64,000 nt of DNA from Gliomastix tumulicola. Lineage: Eukaryota > Ascomycota > Sordariomycetes > Hypocreales > Bionectriaceae. The stretch is from positions 3,162,001 to 3,226,000 of the forward strand of contig BCHX01000001.1 in assembly GCA_001599755.1 (NCBI GenBank), given 5' to 3'. A program made the position numbers and the translations under genes. Of this stretch, positions 10,499 through 20,812 are shown in pieces (position 1 is the stretch's first letter; every line of letters starts with the position of its first letter). The notes beneath the pieces are model-generated. The model did not search any database and was not told the origin of the DNA. It saw nothing but the letters and a program-made list of their open reading frames with translations.

Positions 10499-13400
10499 TC
10501 AAGTCTGAGTCTGAGACGCCTGATTGTTGGCCTGGCTCTGGCACCAGTTGTTCCAGTCGGTGAAGAATGAGGGCTGGAGCTTCACGTCTCCCATCACCCA
10601 CTCAGACTGCGTCTTTGCGTATACAGCCGCCACCTGTCTGATAGCAGCCTTGTCGATGACGAACATCAACGAGGCGACAACCAAGCTAGCAGCACTTGCG
10701 GCTTTGGCATAGGCATGCGCCTGATCCTTGCTTGCCTCCTCGTGGATCTCCACCAGTACTGGCAGAAGACTCTCCGGTGTCGGTGACCCTTTGACAGTCT
10801 CCTTGTTACTTCTTGCCTTCTTCAGGACCTTTTGGTAGTTCAGAATGATCTCGCATGCCTGGCTGGCCAGCGGCTTAGCAGTAGTGGTGCGCATGAGGCT
10901 GAGAAGGGGCGGAAGGAGGGCCAGAGCGAGCGGGTTCAGCGCCTCGTTCTTGACGTAGATATCAAGGAGGTCTAGGATGCGGTACTTGAAGTTGAGGACC
11001 GACTGCTTGGCGTCCTTCTTCTGCTTCTTGCTGTCGTTGCTTGCCTTGATATGGGGTTTGAGAACCTTTGCAAGTTGCTCGTCCAGGGCAAGCATCTCCG
11101 AGTCGGACATATCTCCATCGTCTTCTGAGGAATCTGCATCCTTGTCTTTATCCAGCCCGTGGCTCTTCAAGATGGATCCGACCAACTCGTTGAGATCGAT
11201 AGGTTCTTGTTTCTCGTTGGATGTTTCTTCGTCTTCTTCATCGTCCTCGTCATCCTCTTCGTCATCGCTGTCTGCCTCCGCCTCGTTTTCTTCCCCTGCC
11301 ATACCCACGAACTCAACATCGGAGTCGAGCTCAAAGTCGGAGGCGTCTGGATCATCTCCGTCGCCTGATGATGAGGAGTCACCTTCCTCGTCGATATCCA
11401 TGTCGTCTTCTGTGTGGAAGAGCTGCTGCTGGCCTTCAGCACTCTCCCCAGATGCCAGTGGATCGGTCAGGAGTTCCAAGCCTTCAGCCGAGATCTGGGT
11501 TGTAAAGGCCTCGAAGACTTGTTGGGATACTTGGCGCATCAGTGAAGAAGGACGAGCCACCATAGAGAGCAAGATCTCGACCAGTAGCTCAGAACTGCCA
11601 GCCTCTTTGCTACCGTCCAGCTTGCCACCTTTCACCCGGTCGGAGAACTGTGACAGGTCCTGCAACACCTCCATCGCATCGGCATCCTCGTTGTATAGCT
11701 GGAAGATGGACACGGCATGCAGCAGCGCAAGGCCTTGGTTCAGTGCTTTTTCGGCGTCTCCTTTGGACTTTCGCTTGAGAAGTTTGTGCATGCGGGCTAA
11801 GGCTTGCTCCATGGCGTCCTTGATCGCATCATCTTTTGCAATGGAAGGGGCGTCGATGGAGGCCACGGCGCCGCAGAATAGCTCAAAGTTGTCGCTGCTG
11901 CGCAGAAGCTTAGCGAAGCATGTTTCTAACCGAGAGCGGCAGAGCCCCCGAATCTGCTCGGTGAGCAACTCCATGGGAACATCCTGGTGATGCGAGTATG
12001 CGATCTTTCCCAGCTCTTTTAGAGCGACGCTGAAGGATGTCGCCCCCTCCACTTTGACCGACGAGTCGAGGATCCTCGAAACATAGTCGATAAAGGTCTT
12101 CAGGACGATCCGGGTATCTACAGCCTCGCCTGCGCCCAGGCTGGCCAGTGGTTGTTGAACAATCGACAAAATCTCCTTTTCGTTCTCGCTAGACAGGTGC
12201 TGGAGCAACTTGTCCACTGTCTTGGTGTTGGTTTTCTGGTCAAAGGTATACGTTCCGTGGCCGCCCAGAAGATTGCTGAGAATCGGGACCAAGGTATCCG
12301 GCTTTGAAGCCACAGTGCTTTCAAGAGCCTTGAGAGCCTTCGTCGCGGCGCGATGTAGGTATCTGTCCTCGATCGCGGCCTGGTTCATGAGGCAAATCAT
12401 GAAATTTTTGCTGAAGAGGGCTTCGAGTTTGGAGGGCTGGTCGGCAAGGCCTGCGAGCATGGATTGGAACACTTGGAACCCTTTGAACTTTTGGCCATCA
12501 GTTGCATTCTTCGAGAAGAGAGCATCTATACATGGTTGGTTAGCTGAGCATTTTTCCAGGCTTCGAAAGGCGAACGTACCATCAACCACCCTGGTCCAGA
12601 ACTGCGTGAAGCTCTGGGTGTCCACGTCTTCAGCGGCATAGTGCGCTAGGATCAGATCCCATACAAAGTGAAGTTGTGCCGTCCAGTTCGCTTGCTTTCC
12701 CTTGTTGGTGCCGTTGACACGATCATTCCCCTGATCATGGCCCTGGTGCTGGAAGCTCTCCTTGAGAATCGCAGCAAGGTCTCCAAAAGATTTTGCCTGA
12801 AGGGGGTGGATCCAAGGCTTCACCTTGATATCTGGAAACCGGCGGAGAGCGACAAGCCACATAGCCACTCCTTCGGGCGTCTTCGCTAGGCCGCCTGCAG
12901 CAACCTTCTCAAGGGTGGTCACAACCATCTTCTTAGAGGGCATCTGCTGCAACGCCTGCACAATGACCCATCCGCTCTGAGACCTCAGCCAGACCTTCTT
13001 GTAACCCAATTTGAGGAGCATGTCGAGGACGATCTGCCACCTCGTAGCATTGTTGAAGAGAATCTGCGACCGGACGAAACATTCGATGCCGAATAGTTTC
13101 CCAAGCTGATTGTCACGCTCCTCCTGTCCGGGCACCTTGCCAACAGTTTGGGTCTTGTCGGTCAGGGTACCGAGGGCGCTCTCGAAGGTCAGGCCGCTGT
13201 ACTTCTTCGCCGCCAGGTCTTTGTCTCCGAACAGCTGACTCAGAATCTCCGTGATCACGAGACTGAATCCCAAGCGCGAGGCATTGCGACCACTGGCCAG
13301 GCCTCTAAGCAGCCGGTTCTCCAGATGCCTTCGAAGGACCGTCTCCGAGACGCCATCCCCGCCGAGAAGATTGGATATTATGCAATCGGCCGCCAGCAGT

Positions 13401-13603
13401 CTGTCCGCCTCGTCCTCGCTTCCAAGAAGGTCGTACAGCTGCCCCTCCCGCCGCCTTTCGTCCATGGTGATAGTTTCGGAGAAGGGGGCTTTCTGGAGCG
13501 CAGGATTGGCCTGCGCCGCGGCTGCCGTCTCGTTGCCGTCATTTCTATGGCGCTTCGCGTTGGCTTTCGAGCCGTCAGCAGCGTTGCGTTTTCGTTTGCT
13601 CAT
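10499..13603 (-). CDS. POL5: Pol5/MYBBP1A-family nucleolar protein
   Basis: Pol5 is a nucleolar HEAT-type protein needed for rRNA synthesis and large-subunit assembly. Despite the name 'DNA polymerase V' it lacks polymerase catalytic motifs, and I see none. The start is ATG 13603, followed by a basic nuclear signal (MSKRKRNAADGSKANAKRHR). The N-terminal region contains RLLRGLASGRNASRLGFSLVITEIL and FGIECFVRSQ, typical of the family. A long acidic region (Asp/Glu/Ser, around 11210-11420) sits before the C-terminal repeats. The frame is open throughout, but 12526-12579 looks like a 54-nt intron (donor GTACG, branch GCTAAC, acceptor TATAG). Splicing gives exons 13603-12580 and 12525-10499 and a protein of 1016 residues, against 1034 unspliced. 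The spliced join (VVDDALFSKN) fits the family better. Confidence 0.88.
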   Translation of the reverse strand: MSKRKRNAADGSKANAKRHRNDGNETAAAAQANPALQKAPFSETITMDERRREGQLYDLLGSEDEADRLLAADCIISNLLGGDGVSETVLRRHLENRLLRGLASGRNASRLGFSLVITEILSQLFGDKDLAAKKYSGLTFESALGTLTDKTQTVGKVPGQEERDNQLGKLFGIECFVRSQILFNNATRWQIVLDMLLKLGYKKVWLRSQSGWVIVQALQQMPSKKMVVTTLEKVAAGGLAKTPEGVAMWLVALRRFPDIKVKPWIHPLQAKSFGDLAAILKESFQHQGHDQGNDRVNGTNKGKQANWTAQLHFVWDLILAHYAAEDVDTQSFTQFWTRVVDGTFAFRSLEKCSANQPCIDALFSKNATDGQKFKGFQVFQSMLAGLADQPSKLEALFSKNFMICLMNQAAIEDRYLHRAATKALKALESTVASKPDTLVPILSNLLGGHGTYTFDQKTNTKTVDKLLQHLSSENEKEILSIVQQPLASLGAGEAVDTRIVLKTFIDYVSRILDSSVKVEGATSFSVALKELGKIAYSHHQDVPMELLTEQIRGLCRSRLETCFAKLLRSSDNFELFCGAVASIDAPSIAKDDAIKDAMEQALARMHKLLKRKSKGDAEKALNQGLALLHAVSIFQLYNEDADAMEVLQDLSQFSDRVKGGKLDGSKEAGSSELLVEILLSMVARPSSLMRQVSQQVFEAFTTQISAEGLELLTDPLASGESAEGQQQLFHTEDDMDIDEEGDSSSSGDGDDPDASDFELDSDVEFVGMAGEENEAEADSDDEEDDEDDEEDEETSNEKQEPIDLNELVGSILKSHGLDKDKDADSSEDDGDMSDSEMLALDEQLAKVLKPHIKASNDSKKQKKDAKQSVLNFKYRILDLLDIYVKNEALNPLALALLPPLLSLMRTTTAKPLASQACEIILNYQKVLKKARSNKETVKGSPTPESLLPVLVEIHEEASKDQAHAYAKAASAASLVVASLMFVIDKAAIRQVAAVYAKTQSEWVMGDVKLQPSFFTDWNNWCQSQANNQASQTQT

Positions 13604-13660
13604 TTTTGCCGTACCACGACGTGTGTGTAGTGTCTCAACTTTTTGCGAGGTCAGTTCGAT

Positions 13661-13699
13661 TAAGACCTGCAGGGGTCTTATCGAGGAAAAAAAAAAAAA
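13661..13699. promoter_or_regulatory. inverted repeat plus A-tract upstream of POL5
   Basis: TAAGACC (13661-13667) and GGTCTTA (13674-13680) form an inverted repeat with a 6-nt spacer, 58-77 bp upstream of the POL5 start. It overlaps GGGTCTTATCG (13673-13683) and is followed by 13 A (13687-13699). The same 11-mer followed by an A-run occurs in the DRN1/UTP20 promoter. Confidence 0.55.
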
Positions 13700-14299
13700 G
13701 GCAACCTGCGTTTCCCCAGATTTGACATTGGGACTAGGCCTGTTTTGGCCTAGTAGACCTTTAAATCTAACATGCGTACCTACCCTAGAGTTGAGTGAGT
13801 GATGTTTGACGGGAACCTCTTGATGATCTCTCTACATCTTGGAGTCCTAGTACATTGAATGCTGTGAGTGCACATTGTTAGAGATTCGTGTATTTCAATC
13901 TCATAGGGTGTTAGAGGCTCTAGCGAAGGTCAGCTTTAAGGCGGTTACTTGGTGACCGAGTAACACAGCATCGAATGTGTTTCAAATGCAGGCTAGCTTA
14001 CATTACTATTCTCAATCTCACAGGCTTCAGGCTTCAGCCATATAGACTACCAAATTGCATGGCCTTTTGGCTCAAGTATCCATTCGACGGCGTGGCTCCT
14101 TGTCACTTCTAATTCTTCATCTGAACATATGCCTCCAAAGGTCGACATAGCTCCACGAAGACTGACCCGGCAAGACGAGCAGGGCAGCACGAATGTGGCA
14201 GCGTGTTCCCTGCAACACCAGCTCCCCGGTACACTAGGGTCCAGGTGGTGAGACCCGGAGCCCAGATAAAAGAAGCCCGAAGCTCCTCTCGTTGATGTC

Positions 14300-14970
14300 G
14301 GTCGCGGAAATGAAGGAGTTGCTGAACCCGGTCACTCAGGTAACAGGTATTTGCACGGAGCGGGCTGTTGACGATACCCAAGAACAACGAAGTGGCGACA
14401 GTGAGGATGGCGCTCCCCACGAGAGCCAACGTCTTGATTGTCTGGTATCTTGTTGGCGCTCCTCACTGATAGCTAGCCCTGCCTCGGCTGTGGCTCGCAC
14501 CAGTCTGCTACCATCACAAGACCCTCTCGTCTTATAATCTACCGATTTCGACTGGAGGGATATCGAGAGACGACATGGCCTGCCAGCTCGCAGTCGGAGA
14601 CGCTATCTAAGTTGTGGAATCGCCTGGGCTCTCTCGAAGGTCATGAGTCTCCTGAGGTTGTCTTTGTTGCGAAAATCAACAAACATCTTGCACTCTTCTG
14701 GAAGCAAACCTGCCTTACCCTAAAGGAGAGCTGAGACCTTCTAGAACTCTTACTCAGAGCTTACACATTTCACCGCAGACGACGTTCTCCCCGGACATCC
14801 TAGATCTTCTTAATTTCATGGGGATCTGCCATAGATAGCAATTGCCATGGTACGGGTGACAGATCATATCTGCTCTTAGTTGGGAAGGCATTGACAGCAA
14901 GGAGATTGAGTTGTAGATGATGAACAGTCTTCCAGAACGATGGAGTGGCATCACGTGACTTCGCGGGAAT
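14300..14970 (-). pseudogene. possible decayed protein-coding remnant
   Basis: Three short minus-strand stretches look protein-like but cannot be read as one frame. Around 14800-14890, a segment with PTKSRYDLSPVPWQLL ends at a TAG (14802-14800). At 14719-14606, a segment with PEECKMFVDFRNKDNLRRLM ends at a TAG (14605-14603). The same frame later gives LVRATAEAGLAISEE, after which a shift of one base is needed to enter a hydrophobic segment (about 14429-14350, TLALVGSAILTVATSLFLG). The order (soluble part, helix, membrane segment) could suit the C-terminal part of a fungal CorA-like or other membrane protein, but I cannot name the family. It may equally be chance. Confidence 0.25.
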
Positions 14971-15169
14971 GACGCGACGCGGTTGAGCGTGATTTGTTTA
15001 CTTTGGATGTCAACATCGTCAACACTCCCCGCATGGTGTTTCGTCCCCCATTGGCGACCTGAAACTCGCTCTGTTGAAATGCAGGTCATCATCATGCAAG
15101 ATCGCGACCGTCAGCAACACGGGGAGGTCATGAGGCCATCTTGCCCGTCGTCCGGGACTCGGTGGTTTC

Positions 15170-15171
<2 letters not shown>

Positions 15172-15200
<29 letters not shown>
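15172..15200 (+). repeat. uninterrupted run of 29 G
   Basis: A pure G homopolymer sits between otherwise ordinary sequence (flanks TTTCGA and CAACAATTG). It lies in non-coding sequence, about 2.7 kb upstream of CDC25. It is either a real, G-quadruplex-capable tract or a base-calling artefact in its exact length. Confidence 0.9.
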
Positions 15201-15202
<2 letters not shown>

Positions 15203-17865
15203 ACAATTGAAAACAAGCTACTGCAAGGCGTATCACACGGGCAGCCCATGGTGTGATAGCAGTGGATCTATCAGACTGTGCCTCCCGGTTCATGCTGATG
15301 TTGGTTCGAGGGTGAGAGTCTCGGCGCTGACCAGTCATCATTGAGTGCGCATCTTGATTGGCAGACGCTATGAGGAGTAGCATGGTGCGTGACCAGTGAG
15401 ATCCGTCGCGCTTGCTTGCGCTACTTTTTTCCTTCTTCATCGGTGATCTTTTGCAGACACACGAAAACAATGTGGTATTGGGCGTGACGCTCTAAGACGG
15501 ATGGCATCATCAAGAGATAAAAAAACACACCTGTAACGCGGCCATGGCGATCCGCCGGGGGCGATACCAAGGCATTAACCCGAGCGATGACGTCGAGTCC
15601 GTCGGTGTGAAGATGGGGGGGTTCGATTTCGATCGGAGGTTAGAGTGGTGCATCGGAACTGCGCTCGAGGAACTGGTTTAGAGGCACGACAACACGAGTC
15701 GCGTCTCTTCAACAAGGCCGATCGATGTCTATGCACTAACACCATCCCACGCTGCATGATCTACGTCAACAGAAGGGCAAGCGCGAGAGACATCTCACCG
15801 TAACCTCAACAGTGAGCCCGGGTCGGCGAATCCCTCTCAGCTGGCGGTGGACTCGCAATCTGCCCAAGCGCCGGAGGCACGGCGGCTCTACGAAGAAGTT
15901 CGCTGGGTCCTGCTGCGAACCGAACCGAGCAGGCAACGAAATCCGGTTGCCATCTGATCTGAGGCAGCGCGGCGGAGCTTGTCTTTGAAGCTGGGCAGTC
16001 ACAACTTTGAGGGACCCCTGTTCTGATGCCCAGGTTTTGATAACTGGAGATCCCCACCAGAGGTCTCGGATGAATCGACAGTCGGTCGGTCGTCGACGTC
16101 GTGCCGCTGTAGCCCCTCAAAGGGAGGGAAATTTTTGTTCATTTCGGTGCCTCACCGCGAAGGGAGGGAGAGTAGATTGTCACCGAGTTCGTCGAGCTCG
16201 ACTGGCAAGCCTCGCCTTGGCTCAAGGGAGAGGAGGAGAAGGAGGAGCAGGAGGCCATGACAGCGCTCAGGGATCGACCCGTGATGGTGAACCTGTAAGC
16301 TTGCGCTTCAGCTGCGACAAACCCCTGCCCGAGTTTAGAGACTTGCCGTTTGCGGTGTAATCCTTCAGCAGGGCAGAGCAGCACCAAGTGGCGTTTGGCG
16401 ATATCTCCTGAGTATTTCCTCGCAGCTAGCAGGAATAGCGCTGTTGCCAGTGCGATAATGCAAATGCCGGGTGCGCTATTGCATTGACAAGTCAATGCCC
16501 AACAGTCGACGCACGTCAAGAGCAGTGTGTGGCAGCAGCCTCGTGGACTCTCGGTGTCAGGCTATCGGATCCATGGATGTGAGTCGAGACTGTCAGACTG
16601 TGTGCTAGTACCACTGCTATCGACGCCATCGGGGCGGAATCGCTCCCTTTGTCTGAAATCTAAAATTATGAACGACGGACGGACGATGGACACGTCTTCG
16701 AAGGGTGGCGGGCATTCATCTGAAATTCCTCGCGATGAAATAAAGGATGAACAAAGAGGTTAAGGTGCACGTGTGCGTTGGCACGGCACTCACACCGCTG
16801 GCATACCTCCATGCAAATGCACCCCATACCCACGACCAATTAAGCGCCCTGGCCTGTAACAGCGAGGCTCCATGTCGATAATGCAGGCTCAGACCTGTCG
16901 GGCTGATTCACATTTCACACTACGGAGCGGGTGAGCACAGTGTCTTGGTGGTCGTGTGGAAGAATGGAGGTCTGCCCATGCCGCTCACTAGGGGCGAGAT
17001 GAGCCGCACTTGGGAAAAGGTCACGATGCAGCACGTCTGTAGTACCTAATTAGAGGCAATTCATCCATCGCTTTGCCGTGGCAATGGCCTGGTGTAATCC
17101 AGCGAGCGAGTTGCACAAACAAAGGCCTTAAGCACGGACTCGCCGTAGCTGGGCTGGGGGACACCAGCAGCGTGGGTCGCCGCAGTAACGACGCTGGTCC
17201 ACTTGGATGAAAAAAAACGGCACCGGTTTCAACCAATGGAATCGTCAGCCAGCATCCTGGCTAGCTCCCTGTTGACGCTGAGCGCTGTGGCTACAGGCGC
17301 CCTACGCCTAGCTGGGGAGCCCCGAATCCACTGTCAGCTTTCCCTCCCAGCGGACGACTCCAGCGGACGACTCCATTCAAAACCGGCTGGTGCTGCTCTG
17401 CCTTCTCCCTCCTCCTCCATCCGCCACCCGCTCTTCGCTGAGCGTCGCACTCCCCTTGAGATTGAATAGACTCTCCAGCTTCGGGAGCTTATTCTTCTTG
17501 TTGGTCAGTGCCGGATCTGAGAGGCCCTTCCATGCCGTCCACGACTTCTTCGTGAATTCCGACAATTGCACCCACGACGAAGCTCCGCCCCGAGAGACGA
17601 TCCCCTTCAGATGCTCTCCGTCCAGCCCAGCCCTGCCCTGACGACATCCTTCCGCCGACCTCGCTGGGAGCAAACATAATAGACATAGACTTGCCTTGTC
17701 TCCTCCCCCACAGGACACGTCTACATCTACATGAGTTACAGCATTGACTTACTGCGACTCTTCATGTCTACGGCATAGACTCACGATTCCCTTCACGATC
17801 CAAGCCCATTATCCGTGGGCACCTTCTCCTCCCTTGCTCTACCACACACACCACCTCGATCGAAT

Positions 17866-19743
17866 ATGGAGACGTCTTCGCCATTGGCGGCTATGCACCG
17901 CCCGATCCCCGTGCCATCTTGGGGAGCTCAGGATCTGTTCGCAGCTCGTTCCCATTCTCGGTACACCTCGAACCCGAGCTCAATGGGCAGTGGGAGCATC
18001 AGCCTACGCGAGCAGCTGCATAAGAATACGGCCGACTACTTCTCTGTCAAGGAGGTCCGAGGCTCCTCGCCTGCAGCCAGTCTTGCAGCGGATCTGTCCC
18101 AAAACTTCCGCATTGACAATGAGGCTAGGTTGGTGTCTTGCCCTTGTGTCGAGTCCCTGGAAAATCATGCATGGCTGACCTCCCAATCCCTCGTGTAGTC
18201 CGCATTTCCCGACCCCTCGACGGGCCCTCTTCACTGCCAACATGATGGGCGGCATTGAGATGCGAGGTATGTGTGGCATGGCACTGCCGACAGGACCGAG
18301 TCTAACGATTGATCTTCAGGCTCGTGCACGACCCCTCCGTTACCGTCTTCTTCTCCGGCCCCGTTGATGGAGACGATGGAGATGTCACCGCTTCCTCATA
18401 AGGCGCCGTTTTGCACGAGTATTGAGATAACGTCTCCGACACCTCTTATGACCCCCTCTTGCAACGAGGACGACACAGACATGGTGCTCGACTCCCCTGC
18501 GCCGATATCTAGGCAGTCCTCTCTTGAAGCAGCGTCGCGGCCTGTCATTGTCGAGTACGTCTGTCTGAATCTGCTGTCTTTTGGTCTTGACTAACAGTCT
18601 GTCAGTCGCAAGCTTGCTGCCCCTCGGCGTCCTTCGCTCTCCCGCATGAAGAACCTGACGACCAGCGCTGTGATGAGTCGATCTCAAGCTGAGAGCCAGC
18701 TGCCTCCTTTCCGCTTCGGTGCCGGCTCGACATATAACAGCCAGGGTGGAAGCAATCTATCGCTGGGAGAATGCTTTGACTCTGTCTCGCCTCCACCGGA
18801 GAAGCGTCCTCAGTCCGCCAACAGCCCCTGCGCACCGATTCCCCTCGGCCTCCGATCGAGACCCCCGCTGTCGGGTGCTGGACCCGTTGGACGTTACGGA
18901 TCGCCCTCCAACTGCCATGCCCGTCGCCAGTCGAATCCCTTTCTCCGCAATCGAAAGCAGTTCCGCCGGTCTCTGAGCATGTTCGAGCATCCGGCCGATG
19001 TGATGAAGCCTAAGCCCGAGGCAGAGACCTCGACGCCCTCTGGCCTGCAGTCCGTTATGGATGTTGAGGAGGCAAATGAGCTTGCCCTCCCTCATACCTT
19101 GCCTGATGACCCGACGGACACGATTCCCAGAATATCGAAGGAGACTCTGCTCCAGGTTCTTGACGGAGCCTACGGAGACTGCTTCGATCAGAAGATGATT
19201 ATTGACTGTCGCTTCGAGTACGAGTACGAAGGTGGCCACATTGACAGTGCAGTCAACTATAATGACAAGGATCTGTTGTCGAGTCAGCTTTTCCAGACGC
19301 CCATGAATGGCCGGACGCTGCTTGTGTTCCACTGCGAATATTCCGCTCATCGCGCCCCCCTCATGGCTCGACACATCCGATCCGAAGATCGCACTGCCAA
19401 TGCTGAGTACTACCCGAGACTGACTTATCCTGAGGTCTACATTCTCGAAGGTGGCTACAGTGCATTCTTCGCCGAACATCGTGGCCGATGCTTTCCTCCG
19501 GAATATGTTGAGATGTCGGACGAAAAGCATCAGCGCACTTGCGAGCGCGAGATGGGAAGACTCAAGGCGCGCAAGGCTTTTGGCCGTGCGCAGACATTTG
19601 CTTTCGGACAGCGCGAGCTTTCCTGCGATGACTCCCCGACCGCCCCGAGCCGACCGAGCTCACGCCATGCCCCTTTCGCCATGTCAAGCTTCTCCCCGCC
19701 TGTCATGTGCGACCGATCTCAGCGACGAATGGCCTCATACTAG
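17866..19743 (+). CDS. CDC25: M-phase inducer phosphatase, Cdc25/NIMT type
   Basis: This is a dual-specificity phosphatase that removes the inhibitory phosphates from the mitotic CDK (Cdc2) and drives entry into mitosis. The exons are 17866-18128, 18199-18266, 18320-18554 and 18606-19743, with GT-AG borders and a TGACTAAC branch site in the third intron. The product is 567 residues. The N-terminal half is Ser/Pro-rich with many SP/TP sites, consistent with CDK and checkpoint control. The C-terminal rhodanese-type catalytic domain has IIDCRFEYEYEGGHI and the active-site loop HCEYSAHR (catalytic Cys 432, Arg 437), then VYILEGGYSAFF. The start MEHSSPLAAM recalled for Aspergillus NIMT resembles METSSPLAAM here. 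An in-frame ATG lies at 17815, so a 17-residue-longer form cannot be excluded. Confidence 0.93.
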
Positions 19744-20812
19744 GCTTTTGTCGCTCTTATCACTCCTATGCGCGCAAACTGTATGGTTTGCCGTACTTCT
19801 CAACTTAGACCTGGGTGTACATCAAACCTCAGCCCCCTTTACGCCTAACGCGAGCAATCGACCCAACGCTGGATGATTCCCTCCACACGAACCGCCTTTC
19901 GGATCGAATATCCGTCAGGTAGACGACTACAGCCATAATGTCTCCTTGCTGTCATAACTCAACAAACTTCATATCATGTCCATATTCCATGTTCTAGCAA
20001 CATCTCCGTCTTCCGTCCTGTTACATCGGATCCTGGCTTGGCTGCATATAGCTCCAACACACCAGATCACGACAGACCTGAGAGGTCTACATGGGCCGAA
20101 AGGAGACGGGTGTTGACCAATGTAGTGGCTGTGAGAGGAGCTTTTAAAAAGCCTGTCCTGAGGATGAATGGCGCTCCTCCCAATATGGCCCTCCAACTAC
20201 AGCGTCGGAACACTTAATGTGTGTATACCCCCAAACGACTGTACGGTACATTCTCTACACTCTCTACCAACCTTTTCCTGTTTTTCTTTTTTCTTTTCTT
20301 CACTACTTACGGGTGCAAATGCCACCCCTTCTGACCCCCATCCGAATTTTCTGGGTCAGCATCATCTTTGCGCAAAAGCCATACTGAGATGGTACACACT
20401 GTTGGTTGTTTTTTGTTTGTTCAACTAGCCAAGAGGCTGCAATCAATTCTCGGTTTTGGCTTCAACATCGCTAGTTTGTACCTGTCACAATCAACAGACG
20501 CGAGGTTTACTTAGGGACCTCGATAAGGAATAAAAAAAGCATTGATGAATCTGGGTATCTATGCCTGTGCTTTTTGTGACCTCGACTGGCCAATATGAAT
20601 GAGATGGCCCTGCCCAGAGCGTGTTGCAGATGCAAGTGTGTCTCATATCTGGATGCCCTTGATGTTTCCCATGATGAACGCCTGTATACCAATCCCGTAG
20701 CCCCCCTTTTTTGATGAGCGTAGAAATCCTTGAAGAAAGTTATATCGCTACTGAAGATACCTAGATAAGATGAGGTGCTATGCTATGCGCAGCTATTATT
20801 GGTTATGTATGA
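19744..20812. other. intergenic, convergent 3' flanks of CDC25 and DRN1
   Basis: 1.07 kb with both stop codons facing inward. It contains T-rich, polyadenylation-type sequence (20270-20310) and no supported gene. Confidence 0.6.

Larger units (their letters stand above)
13604..17865. other. 4.2 kb gene-poor interval between POL5 and CDC25
   Basis: POL5 (-) and CDC25 (+) point away from each other, so this interval contains both promoters. The POL5-proximal end carries an inverted repeat and an A13 run. A pure G run lies at 15172-15200, and a possible decayed gene on the minus strand at about 14.1-15.0 kb. From 15.2 to 17.8 kb I see only short frames without domains or consistent codon use. 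The part next to CDC25 may be a long leader or regulatory region. Confidence 0.5.

Noticed and set aside
16139..16519. Minus-strand frame with a hydrophobic helix (IIALATALFLLAAR)
   Set aside because: One hydrophobic stretch in an isolated 126-codon frame without family resemblance or splice-supported extension. Chance cannot be excluded.
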